A DNA stretch of 35,755 nt from Ruminobacter sp964520475. GTDB taxonomy: Bacteria; Pseudomonadota; Gammaproteobacteria; Enterobacterales; Succinivibrionaceae. This document shows, piece after piece, positions 7,248 to 17,024 of this stretch. The stretch covers positions 1-35,755 of the forward strand of contig CAZFNS010000015.1 of NCBI GenBank assembly GCA_964520475.1, read 5' to 3'. Each line of letters begins with the position of its first letter. Positions within the stretch are counted from its first letter, which is position 1. A program made the translations under genes and the position numbers. The notes beneath the pieces were generated by a model. The model had not been told where the DNA came from and ran no database searches. It worked only from the letters and a program-made list of their open reading frames with translations.

Positions 7248-8453
7248 TTATCCGTTCCGCGTCAGCCAGTCGGCGATATCGACGATTTTAATCCCCTCGT
7301 ACTGATATTCGTCGTGTCCGGTGCGGGCTATCAGCAGTTTGGGATACGCGTCCCTGATTTGCAGCAGCGCGGCAACTTCCCGCAGGAAGTCTTTTTCGTC
7401 TGAGATGTTGTCCGAAACCCGAAGATAAATTTTTTCGTTCCTCTTCATCGCGACGAAGCCGGTTTCTTTCCGGTACAAGACCCCGGCGCATACCTCGTAA
7501 CCCCTGCGCAAAAGTTCTATCCCGACGATATTTTCGAGCGTACCGCGGCGATCCGCGTTTTTCGCGCCGGATCCGGCGCGGCGGAAAGCGTGGTCGCATA
7601 AATAATACTTATCGCCGCCGGCGAGACGCCTTTTTCCCTTAACGTCGTACCGGGGCACCCGGTAAAACGCGAAGGCGTCGCACAGATACCGGACGTAAGA
7701 GCCGGCGGTCGTATGACTGACTTTTTTCCCGGATTCGCTCAGCGCGTCCGCGATATTTCGCGCGGAGAGCGTTTTTGAAACATTGCCGGCGAGGAAACCC
7801 GCAATCCCTTTCATCAGTCCCGCGTCGCGGATTTTGTATTTGCGGCGGATATCCCGGAGAATGAGCCCGTACAGCACATCCTCGGCGTAATCCGCTTTCG
7901 CTTCCCGGTCCCGGCGCGCGTACGATCCGGCCATGCCTCCCTCCGTCAGGTAGCCGTCGAAGGCCGAATACTTGTCGGAACGGTCGAAATACCGCATATA
8001 TTCGCCGAACGAGAACGGGTATACCTTGATTTCGAAGGTTCTTCCCGTGAACAGCGTCGCCATGTCCGAGCTCGGAAGGAAGGCGCCGGAGCACGTTACG
8101 TAAATATCGAATTTTTCCGAGGCGTGCAGCCAGCTGATTGCTTTCCCGAACCCTTCGCACATCTGCGCTTCGTCGATGAAAACAAAGTTTTCCGCGGCCG
8201 GGGCGTACAATGAATTCACATAGTCGTACAGCGGGCGGCATTCGAGCAGACGCTCAAACTCCGGTGAATTGAGATTTATGTGTATGATATTGCGGTTCGG
8301 AACGTTTTGCCCGATATAATCCCTAAACGCCTCGAGGAGTGTGGATTTGCCGCTGCGGCGGACGCCGGCGATCACCTTTATGTCGGGCGTTCCGATCGCG
8401 CCGGTAAGTCGGGACAGATACGTTTGCCGGTTTATCAGTTTCATGATTGTCAC
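7248..8453 (-). CDS. AAA+ ATPase with DUF4143-type C-terminal domain
   Basis: A 401-residue protein of the widespread prokaryotic ATPase family (AAA_14 plus DUF4143), whose cellular role is mostly unknown; some are linked to mobile or addiction-like loci. Visible are Walker A GVRRSGKS (30-37), Walker B VFIDEAQ (91-97), the family block GRTFEIKVYPFSFGEY (137-152) and a C-terminal region (about 205-370) ending in the nuclease-like fold where most members have a D-E/VD-Y-V pattern; those residues are not obvious here. The GTG start (8453) follows GGGAGGCGG by five bases; an ATG three codons later is the alternative. Base composition is clearly less GC-rich than the neighbours, which suggests transfer. 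A decayed copy of its 5' end lies immediately upstream. Confidence 0.85.
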   Translation of the reverse strand: MTIMKLINRQTYLSRLTGAIGTPDIKVIAGVRRSGKSTLLEAFRDYIGQNVPNRNIIHINLNSPEFERLLECRPLYDYVNSLYAPAAENFVFIDEAQMCEGFGKAISWLHASEKFDIYVTCSGAFLPSSDMATLFTGRTFEIKVYPFSFGEYMRYFDRSDKYSAFDGYLTEGGMAGSYARRDREAKADYAEDVLYGLILRDIRRKYKIRDAGLMKGIAGFLAGNVSKTLSARNIADALSESGKKVSHTTAGSYVRYLCDAFAFYRVPRYDVKGKRRLAGGDKYYLCDHAFRRAGSGAKNADRRGTLENIVGIELLRRGYEVCAGVLYRKETGFVAMKRNEKIYLRVSDNISDEKDFLREVAALLQIRDAYPKLLIARTGHDEYQYEGIKIVDIADWLTRNG

Positions 8454-8697
8454 CCCCGCCTCCCATATTATGCCGTTTATCGGCCAAAATTGAAAAAATA
8501 TTAAAACCGGCCAATAAGAGGCGGGCGACGGTGAATCGGCCGTCCTTCTGTCACGTCCGGCGCTCCGACGGCGCCGGTAAGTCCGGCCGGATACGTTTGC
8601 CGGTTTGTCAATCTCATAATCGTCGCCCAGGCTCTCGTCTCATATCGTCTGCTGGCCAAAATTGAAAAAATATTAAAACCGGCCGATAAAAGGCGGG
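8376..8697 (-). repeat. Imperfect direct duplication of the ATPase 5' end and promoter
   Basis: Copy A (about 8376-8525) covers the first ~25 codons and upstream region of the intact ATPase gene. Copy B (about 8549-8697) repeats it with a 172-173 base offset. Coding parts have drifted by substitutions, but a 31-base AT-rich element is identical in both (8482-8512 and 8654-8684), starting GGCCAAAATTG and ending AAAACCGGCC. Confidence 0.9.
8552..8617 (-). pseudogene. 5' remnant of a second DUF4143-type ATPase gene
   Basis: On the minus strand an ATG at 8617 opens MRLTNRQTYPAGLTGAVGAPD, which parallels MKLINRQTYLSRLTGAIGTPD of the intact gene. Homology stops after about 22 codons; the frame then runs into unrelated residues and ends at 8501, before Walker A. 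The Shine-Dalgarno stretch seen in the intact copy is degraded. It looks like a decayed duplicate left by recombination. Confidence 0.8.
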
Positions 8698-8752
8698 ATC
8701 GCCGCGCCCGGCCGTCCGCGCGGAGAAGGGGCGGCAAAATCCGCGGAAAAAG

Positions 8753-8781
8753 TTGCAATTTAAAGCGTTTTTTGTGAGAAT
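8753..8781 (+). promoter_or_regulatory. Predicted secA promoter
   Basis: TTGCAA (8753-8758) and GAGAAT (8776-8781, 4 of 6 matches to TATAAT) with ideal 17-base spacing, in an AT-rich patch. The predicted transcript would have a leader of about 135 bases. Confidence 0.5.
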
Positions 8782-8787
8782 TGCGGA

Positions 8788-8922
8788 TAAGTCGTTTCAT
8801 GGGGAATTGCGCGCGTCCGGAAGGCGGGCGCCGAAATCGAGGCTTGCGGCCGCGAAAGGGCCCCCGGCCGCCCGGACGTTCCGCCCGGGCGGCGAAATAA
8901 TTTTGGATAACCGGTTATTAAG
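8788..8922 (+). promoter_or_regulatory. secA leader with short ORF, GC hairpin and start-site palindrome
   Basis: No secM gene is present. The leader contains an ATG-initiated frame of 33 codons (8799-8900) rich in Arg, Pro and Gly and without a clear ribosome site, an 8-bp hairpin CCGCCCGG/CCGGGCGG (8868-8875 with 8885-8892), and a perfect 12-base palindrome ATAACCGGTTAT (8907-8918) ending four bases before the secA ATG, where the ribosome would bind. Regulation of translation is inferred. Confidence 0.4.
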
Positions 8923-11664
<2,742 letters not shown>

Positions 11665-11682
11665 AAAACGCCCGCGCCGCGG

Positions 11683-11737
11683 CGCGGACGAAAGGCCGGG
11701 ACCCCGCGCGGGCCCCGGCTTTTTTTCGTCCGCGCGG
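11683..11737 (+). terminator. secA terminator
   Basis: An inner stem GCCGGG/CCCGGC (11695-11719) is followed by seven T (11720-11726). An outer stem GCGCGGACGAAA pairs with TTTCGTCCGCGC around it, so the structure could act in both orientations. Confidence 0.85.
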
Positions 11738-11803
11738 GGGCGGGGCGGTAAGCCTTAACCGCGCGTCCCGTCCCGCCGGAGGTCCGCCCGCGGCGGAAAA
11801 TCC

Positions 11804-11833
11804 CTGCAAAGCCCGGGCGATGAATGCTAAAAT
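11804..11833 (+). promoter_or_regulatory. Predicted promoter of the SbcB-like gene
   Basis: CTGCAA (11804-11809), 18-base spacer and TAAAAT (11828-11833) with an upstream TG (extended -10). It is followed by GCACC, as at the tRNA-Gly promoter. The leader to the ATG at 11907 is about 65 bases. Confidence 0.5.
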
Positions 11834-11906
11834 GCACCCAGGCCGGCGGGCGCTCCGCAAGCGGGCGCGGCCGCGCGCCCCGCGCCGCCGGAACACGGGA
11901 AACAGC

Positions 11907-13127
11907 ATGCTGCTCATACATATCCTGCCTTTCAACCGGGACAACCATCCCTGGTGCGCCGATTTCGTCGCGGCGGATCCGGGAACCGGCCGGCAGACGG
12001 CCCGGCGCCGGGTCGTGATCAAACCGCCTCCCGGGGTCTGTCCCTCGCCGGCTTACGCCGCCTCGTTCGACTGCGACTGCGTCGAGGCCGTGACGGCCCG
12101 CGGGCTCGGCCCCGCGGCCGCGGCCGCCGAGATCGCGGAAATTCTCAGGAACGAGGAGGTCCTGCTGTTCTCGGGCGCGAAAGCCTACCTGATGTTCCTC
12201 GACCTCATGACCAGGCTGCTGATCCCCGGGGCGCTGCGGGGGAAGAAGATCTCTTCGTTCCGCAGCATCCTGCGGGCCGCCTCGGCCATCAAGAACGTCT
12301 ACCCCGGGCACGCGGACGGCGGCTGCCGCGGGATCGCCCGGAGCCTCGGCGGCGCGGACAAACAGTATATAGGAAGCATGCACGCGGTTTTCGCGGATCT
12401 CGCCGCGCGCGAGCCGCGCCTGCTCGATTACTTCGCGAACCGGCGGATCGTCCTCGATCCCCCGGAGCCCGCGGACCGGATCCTCCTCGGCGTCGCCGAA
12501 ACCGGCTTCTACGCGGTCGCCCCCGTCAAAGAAAGCGGCGGGCGCCTGTTCTGTCTCGACCTCGGCGGCAGCCCCGGGCCGCGCGTGCTGCCCTCGGACA
12601 GCACGGTGAGCTACACCGTGAGCTCGGCCATCACCGCGGAGATCTCCCGGAGCCTCGGCGCCGGTTTCGCGGCGATCCGGGACAATTTCGCGAAGGCCCG
12701 CGAGCTCGCCCGTCCGGGCGGGCCGGGGTACGACGGGCTCATGAGGGAATTCGGCGAAATCGCGCGCGGGGGCGGGAGCGACGTCCTCGGCGTCCCGGCG
12801 TACCGCGCCCTCGCGGCGGAGCTCGATCTGATCGGGGAGCGGGCGGCCGGAAGGGCGGGAGGCCCGGACGCCGGGCTGGCGGCCGAACTGGCCGCGGAGG
12901 CGCGCGGCCCGCTCAAAGACAAAATGCTGGATTACCTTTTTCTCGAGAACGCGCCCGTGCCGCCCGGGTGCGAGGCCCTCTACCGGGAGACGGTCGCGGC
13001 CCGGATCAACGCGGCGCGCGACCGGCTGGTGGCCGAGCTCGAGAGCACGGCCGCGGCGGCCGGGCGGAACCGGGACCGGATCGTCCTCGCGCGGATGGAA
13101 AACGTCATGAGGTACCTGTCGGAATGA
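11907..13127 (+). CDS. Exonuclease I (SbcB)-like protein lacking the catalytic residues
   Basis: A 406-residue protein that I align by eye, from remembered E. coli ExoI sequence, along most of its length. Residues 39-79 (KPPPGVCPSPAYAASF...ARGL) parallel KPADDYLPQPGAVLIT...ARAKG; REPRLLDYFANRR (168-180) parallels RQPRLFDYLFTHR; LGAGFAAIRDNFAKARE (250-266) parallels LGINRQHCLDNLKILRE; DKMLDYLF (338-345) starts the C-terminal helical part. The DEDDh residues seem absent: HDYETFG becomes HILPFNR (5-11), RFDDEVTR becomes YLMFLDLMTR (94-103), and NAHDAMADV becomes QYIGSMHAV (153-161). It is ~70 residues shorter than ExoI (475). The MLL start was chosen because it aligns with the ExoI N-terminus; an in-frame ATG lies 29 codons upstream. 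Possible roles are a DNA-binding pseudoenzyme or a decaying gene with an intact frame. Confidence 0.7.
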   Translation: MLLIHILPFNRDNHPWCADFVAADPGTGRQTARRRVVIKPPPGVCPSPAYAASFDCDCVEAVTARGLGPAAAAAEIAEILRNEEVLLFSGAKAYLMFLDLMTRLLIPGALRGKKISSFRSILRAASAIKNVYPGHADGGCRGIARSLGGADKQYIGSMHAVFADLAAREPRLLDYFANRRIVLDPPEPADRILLGVAETGFYAVAPVKESGGRLFCLDLGGSPGPRVLPSDSTVSYTVSSAITAEISRSLGAGFAAIRDNFAKARELARPGGPGYDGLMREFGEIARGGGSDVLGVPAYRALAAELDLIGERAAGRAGGPDAGLAAELAAEARGPLKDKMLDYLFLENAPVPPGCEALYRETVAARINAARDRLVAELESTAAAAGRNRDRIVLARMENVMRYLSE

Positions 13128-13154
13128 CCGCCCCCGCCGGGGGACGGCCGGGGG

Positions 13155-14579
13155 TCAGACGGGCTCGGAGAGGCTGAAGGTCTTGCGGGCGTCCTCGAAC
13201 GCCTCCGTCAGCATTTCGAACGCGGAAGGATGATAGAAGCTGCAGGCGGCCAGATCGCCGAGCGTCTGCCGGCCGCGCAGGGCGCTGTAGAGGAACTGCG
13301 ACATCTGCTGGGCGTAGGGCGCGCAGATCTCGGCCCCGAGCAGGAGCTCGGTCTCGCGGTCGAAGTACACGTGCACCAGACCGTGGCGGTAGCCTTTGAT
13401 CATCGCGGTGATGTTGTTGTCCGTGGAGCTTTCCCCGACGACGAAGCGGCGCCCGTTCCGCGCCCGCTGCTTCACCTGCTCGAACGACAGCCCGGTCACG
13501 GTCATTTCCGGATCGGTGAAGGTGATGTCCTGGTGGGGCATGTCGCACACGGCCGTGACGTCGGGGTAGGTGGCCGCGTTCTTGCCCGCGATTCTGCCCT
13601 GGTACAGGGCCTTCTGCAGGTTGCTGCGGGATCCCGAAGCGTCGCCCGCGAGGAAGATGTGGGGCGCGCTGGTCTGGAGCGTTTCTCCGCTGCAGTAAAG
13701 GCTGTTCATCTCGTAGAGGGCGATCCCCGCGGTCTCGAGCTGCAGATCGTCGACGTTCGGCACGCGCCCCGTGGCGCTGATTATATAATCGGCCTTGAGG
13801 TAGCACTCGTGGTCGGACTCGTCCAGGTAATAGATGACGACGCCGTCGTCCCGCTGCTCCACGGTGGTGTACCGGCCGTTCGATATGATGTTGACCCTTT
13901 CCCGGATGGCGTTCAGCGCGGCGGCCGCGACCTTGGGATCGGTGAGGTGCCCGATTTCCCCCCGCCCGAAAATCATCGTCTTCACGTTCAGCATGGTCAG
14001 GTACTCGCCGAGCTCGAGCCCCACGCAGCCGGTTCCGAAGAAGGCCGCGCTCTGGGGGAGTTTCGGCAGATCGAACAGCTGGTCGCTGGTGATGACCCGG
14101 TCGCCGACGCGGGCGAGCTCCGGGGGAACGTAAGGCTTGGAGCCGGTGGCGATGACGAAGGTCCGGGCGGAGATCGTGACGTCCGTCCCTTCCACGGCCA
14201 CGGTGTTGGGATCGACGAAAAAGGCCCGGCCCATGATGCGGCTGTCTTCGGGGATCGTGTAGAAATCCTTGATGTACTGCTCGAGGAAGGCGAGCTTCTC
14301 GCGTCTGACCGTGTTCAGGATCTCGTCCGGGCTGTAGCGGTTGTCGGACGATCGGCCGTACATGGTCAGGGAGCGCGCCGGGGCGCTGTTGGCCGCGTAG
14401 CGCCGGCTTATCTCGTGGAGCAGCTGGGCGGGGACGCAGCCGCACCGCACCGACGCGGGCCCGAGGGGGCCGCGGTCGACGATCACGGCGTCCGCCCCGT
14501 TTTCGGCGGCGGCTTTGTAAGCCTGCATGCCCGCGGTTCCGGCGCCTATTATCACGGTGTCAACCGAAATGTGTTTCAT
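13155..14579 (-). CDS. Class I pyridine-nucleotide-disulfide oxidoreductase family protein with altered active site
   Basis: A 474-residue flavoprotein of the dihydrolipoamide dehydrogenase/transhydrogenase family. It has the FAD motif IGAGTAG (11-17), an NAD(P) motif GTGCVGLELGEYL near the middle, the second FAD motif FLAGDAS and the dimerisation domain with FYHPSAFE, which supplies the His/Glu pair. The redox centre, normally C-x4-C in TCxxxGCxPSK, here reads ASVRCGCVPAQ (42-52): the first Cys is Ser43, a new Cys46 lies next to Cys48, and the Lys that normally follows PS is Gln52. Substrate is therefore unclear; SthA-like transhydrogenases also lack the normal disulfide. A GAGGATC ribosome site precedes the ATG. 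No E1/E2 genes are nearby, which argues against a pyruvate dehydrogenase role. Confidence 0.85.
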   Translation of the reverse strand: MKHISVDTVIIGAGTAGMQAYKAAAENGADAVIVDRGPLGPASVRCGCVPAQLLHEISRRYAANSAPARSLTMYGRSSDNRYSPDEILNTVRREKLAFLEQYIKDFYTIPEDSRIMGRAFFVDPNTVAVEGTDVTISARTFVIATGSKPYVPPELARVGDRVITSDQLFDLPKLPQSAAFFGTGCVGLELGEYLTMLNVKTMIFGRGEIGHLTDPKVAAAALNAIRERVNIISNGRYTTVEQRDDGVVIYYLDESDHECYLKADYIISATGRVPNVDDLQLETAGIALYEMNSLYCSGETLQTSAPHIFLAGDASGSRSNLQKALYQGRIAGKNAATYPDVTAVCDMPHQDITFTDPEMTVTGLSFEQVKQRARNGRRFVVGESSTDNNITAMIKGYRHGLVHVYFDRETELLLGAEICAPYAQQMSQFLYSALRGRQTLGDLAACSFYHPSAFEMLTEAFEDARKTFSLSEPV

Positions 14580-14780
14580 GATCTGATCCTCGCGGGACGC
14601 TTCCCGGGAAAATTGCCGGCGGCCCGGTCACCGGGCGCGCCCCGTCCCGCGCCGGCGGACGGATCCGGCGGAAAAGGCGCGGGGCCTCTCCTTTTTTTAT
14701 GCAATTTTTATGCAATATGGGCGCCCGTTTTCCCGGGGTTCGCCGCGGCCCGGCGGCGGGGAAGGGCGCGGCGGGCGGCG
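14580..14780 (-). promoter_or_regulatory. Spacer with 11-bp tandem repeat upstream of the flavoprotein gene
   Basis: This gap between hfq and the flavoprotein gene contains two exact adjacent copies of TTTTATGCAAT (plus strand, 14695-14705 and 14706-14716), one helical turn apart, in an AT-rich patch amid GC-rich DNA. On the minus strand they read ATTGCATAAAA twice. They lie 116-137 bases before the flavoprotein start and may be an operator or promoter. No clear terminator of hfq was found. Confidence 0.4.
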
Positions 14781-15209
14781 TCAGGCTCCGCCCGGGCGGC
14801 TGTCGTTCGGCTCGGCCGTCTTCCGGGGCTTGCGGGCGCCCTGGCGGTTGTAGCCGCTGCGCTGCTGGTTCTTGTCGCGGGCGCCGGCCACGGTGATGGT
14901 GGAAATTTTGGCCTTGTAGATCAGCTGCTGGTTGCCGTTGGCGTCGGTCAGAGCCATGCTGTACTGGTCGTGGGCGCTGATCACGCCTTCCAGTTTGATG
15001 CCGCTGATAAGGAACACGGACACCGTCTGCTTGGTGTCCCGCAGCAGGTTGAGGGCCGAGTTCTGCCCGTTGCCCAGGGAAAAGGCCTGCTCCAGAGTCT
15101 TGAAAGTGCGGGGCTCGGGGTTTTCGGGGGCCGGGGAAGCTTCCGGGGTCGCGGGATTTTCTTTTTTGTCCTGTTTCTCCTGAATTTCCGGATTTTGATT
15201 TTCGGTCAT
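14781..15209 (-). CDS. hfq: RNA chaperone Hfq, divergent form
   Basis: Hfq is a hexameric Sm-like ring that pairs small RNAs with mRNAs. The 142-residue product has Sm1 VSVFLISGIKLEGVISAHDQY (from residue 63) and Sm2 around QQLIYKAKIST (94-104). In most bacteria Sm2 reads YKHAIST; here the His of the proximal RNA pore is Ala100 and the next residue is Lys101. There is an unusual ~35-residue acidic, Pro-rich N-terminal extension, an insertion between LEQAF and ALNLLR, and a basic C-terminal tail. The start at 15209 was chosen for the AGGAG seven bases upstream; an upstream in-frame ATG has no support. It is not in the usual miaA-hfq-hflX setting. Confidence 0.85.
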   Translation of the reverse strand: MTENQNPEIQEKQDKKENPATPEASPAPENPEPRTFKTLEQAFSLGNGQNSALNLLRDTKQTVSVFLISGIKLEGVISAHDQYSMALTDANGNQQLIYKAKISTITVAGARDKNQQRSGYNRQGARKPRKTAEPNDSRPGGA

Positions 15210-15272
15210 GGGGATTCTCCTTTTGTTTGTTCTTATTTCCGGTTTCGTGAGCGCTGTTCTGAATCCGGAAAT

Positions 15273-15300
15273 ATGATAACACAGCGCGGGCGTTTTTAAA
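15273..15300 (-). promoter_or_regulatory. Predicted hfq promoter
   Basis: On the minus strand TTTAAA (15295-15300), 16-base spacer, TATCAT (15273-15278). An inverted repeat ATTTCCGG/CCGGAAAT (15235-15242 and 15265-15272) lies across the predicted start and leader. The GC-rich segment 15301-15393 has a CCCGGG/CCCGGG stem near 15370-15391 that might end the tRNA transcript, but no T-run follows. Confidence 0.5.
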
Positions 15301-15393
15301 CGGCGCGGGCCCCGGCGGGCGGTCAAAATAAGACGGGGATTTGATATTTGCGCGGCGGGGGAGGGGAAACCCGGGGCCGTCCCGTCCCGGGAA

Positions 15394-15469
15394 TGGTGCC
15401 CAGAGGCGGAATCGAACCACCGACACGGGGATTTTCAGTCCCCTGCTCTACCGACTGAGCTATCTGGGC
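15394..15469 (-). tRNA. tRNA-Phe(GAA), second in cluster
   Basis: A 76-base cloverleaf with encoded CCA and anticodon GAA in CTGAAAATC, closely like E. coli tRNA-Phe. It is identical to the copy at 15589-15664. Confidence 0.96.
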
Positions 15470-15492
15470 GCGAAAAGGAAAAAAACGGGCAG

Positions 15493-15568
<76 letters not shown>

Positions 15569-15588
15569 ATTCTCGCCAGGTCATGAAG

Positions 15589-15664
15589 TGGTGCCCAGAG
15601 GCGGAATCGAACCACCGACACGGGGATTTTCAGTCCCCTGCTCTACCGACTGAGCTATCTGGGC
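15589..15664 (-). tRNA. tRNA-Phe(GAA), first in cluster
   Basis: Identical over 76 bases to the other tRNA-Phe. It is the promoter-proximal gene of the Phe-Thr-Phe operon. Confidence 0.96.
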
Positions 15665-15674
15665 AACGCTCAAT

Positions 15675-15702
15675 ATTTTACAGAATGATTCGGTCTAGTC
15701 AA
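15675..15702 (-). promoter_or_regulatory. Promoter of the Phe-Thr-Phe tRNA operon
   Basis: On the minus strand TTGACT (15697-15702), a 16-base spacer and TAAAAT (15675-15680). The start would fall a few bases before the first tRNA-Phe. Confidence 0.85.
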
Positions 15703-15710
15703 ATATTTTT

Positions 15711-15784
15711 TGAAAAAACCGTTAAAAACGGCCCGGGCGGGCCCCGGCGGACGAAGAACCCGCGCGCGGGGACGCGCGCGGGTT
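15711..15784 (-). terminator. Terminator region of the alcohol dehydrogenase gene
   Basis: A 12-bp perfect stem (AACCCGCGCGCG at 15757-15768 with its complement at 15773-15784) is followed on the minus strand by TTCTTC, then by a second GC hairpin (15730-15743) with GTTTTT and TTTTTT runs. The second hairpin is the better terminator and lies just upstream of the tRNA promoter. Confidence 0.75.
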
Positions 15785-15845
15785 GCTTGCGGTGCCGGCC
15801 GGCGCCGCGCTCCGTCCCGGAGACCGGCTCCGGGCCGCGCCGGAC

Positions 15846-17024
15846 TCAGGCGAAGGCGTTCTCGAAGATCGAGGCGATCTCCTCGTCCGTCGTCGGCGCC
15901 GGGTCGTTGGCGAAGAGAACGCCCATCGCCGCCCGCGCGTTGACGGCGAGGGTCATGCAGTCTTCCTTCTTCATGCCGTAGTCGGACATTTTGAGGCCGT
16001 ACACGCCGCAGGCCTTCTGCAGGCCGGCGAGCGCCTCGAGGAAATCTTCGGGCCTGTTCGCGTCCGTCATGCCGAGGAAGCGGGCCATGTCGATGAACCG
16101 CTCGTCGCAGACGTGCCGGTCGATCCAGAATTTGTAGTAGGCGAGCGAGAGCATGACGAGCCCGGCCCCGTGCGGGAGCTCGGGGTGGTACGCGCTCATC
16201 GCGTGCTCCATGGAGTGCTCGCTGGTGCAGGACGTGCAGAGCATCGAGTAGCCGGACATGGTGTTCGCGAAGGCCAGGGCCTCGCGGGCCTCGAGATCGC
16301 TCCCGTCCTTCACGGCGCGCGGCAGGTACCGGCCGATTTTCTCGATGGCGGCGCGCTGGACCATGTCGCTCATGAGGCTGTGCCGGCAGGAGATGTAGCC
16401 CTCGAGGGAGTGGAACAGGGCGTCGAAGCCTTGGTAGGCCGTGAAGGCCGGCGGCACCGTCAGCATGAGTTCGGGGTCGACGATCGCGAGGCGGGCGAAC
16501 ATGGAGTCGTACCCGCCCACGCCGATCTTCTCGCGGGTCTCGAGTTTGGTGATGACGCCCGCCTGATCCACTTCCGAGCCGGTTCCCGCCGAGGTGGTTA
16601 TGGCCACCCAGGGCAGGGGCTCGTTCTCGATGGGTTTGCCCTTGCCCGTGGTGCCGAAGGCGTAGTCCCACAGGTCGAGGCTCGGCTGGGCGGCCAGCAT
16701 GGCGATGTTCTTGGCGGCGTCCATGACCGAGCCGCCGCCGAGGGCGACCACGAAATCGCAGCCGTTTTCCCGGGCGGCCGCGGCGCCGTCCTCGACCATT
16801 TTCTTGAGCGGGTTGGGGCCGATCCCGTTGAACACGGCGAACTCGCGCCCGGCTTTGCGCAGCTCCTCCTGCGTCTTGTCCAGGGCGCCGCTGGCTTTGG
16901 CCGACTTGCCGTTGGAGATGACCAGCAGGGCCTTCTTACCGGGTAGCGCGTACTCGTGCAATTTACCGAGGGCCCCCGGGCCGAACACGACCCTGGTGGG
17001 ACAGAAAAAGTGATAATCGGACAT
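15846..17024 (-). CDS. Iron-containing (group III) alcohol dehydrogenase
   Basis: A 392-residue NAD(P)-dependent, metal-dependent alcohol dehydrogenase of the FucO/AdhB/butanol-dehydrogenase family. It has the coenzyme motif GGGSVMDAAK (96-105) and metal ligands Asp201 and His205 (GFDALFHSLE), His270 and His285 (PHG), with His274 as the extra conserved His. The start at 17024 was chosen because GAGAGG lies seven bases upstream and the N-terminus MSDYHFFCPTRVVFGPGAL is standard. It stands alone, divergent from rnr. Substrate cannot be read from sequence; an aldehyde-to-alcohol step that recycles NADH in fermentation is likely. Confidence 0.92.
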   Translation of the reverse strand: MSDYHFFCPTRVVFGPGALGKLHEYALPGKKALLVISNGKSAKASGALDKTQEELRKAGREFAVFNGIGPNPLKKMVEDGAAAARENGCDFVVALGGGSVMDAAKNIAMLAAQPSLDLWDYAFGTTGKGKPIENEPLPWVAITTSAGTGSEVDQAGVITKLETREKIGVGGYDSMFARLAIVDPELMLTVPPAFTAYQGFDALFHSLEGYISCRHSLMSDMVQRAAIEKIGRYLPRAVKDGSDLEAREALAFANTMSGYSMLCTSCTSEHSMEHAMSAYHPELPHGAGLVMLSLAYYKFWIDRHVCDERFIDMARFLGMTDANRPEDFLEALAGLQKACGVYGLKMSDYGMKKEDCMTLAVNARAAMGVLFANDPAPTTDEEIASIFENAFA

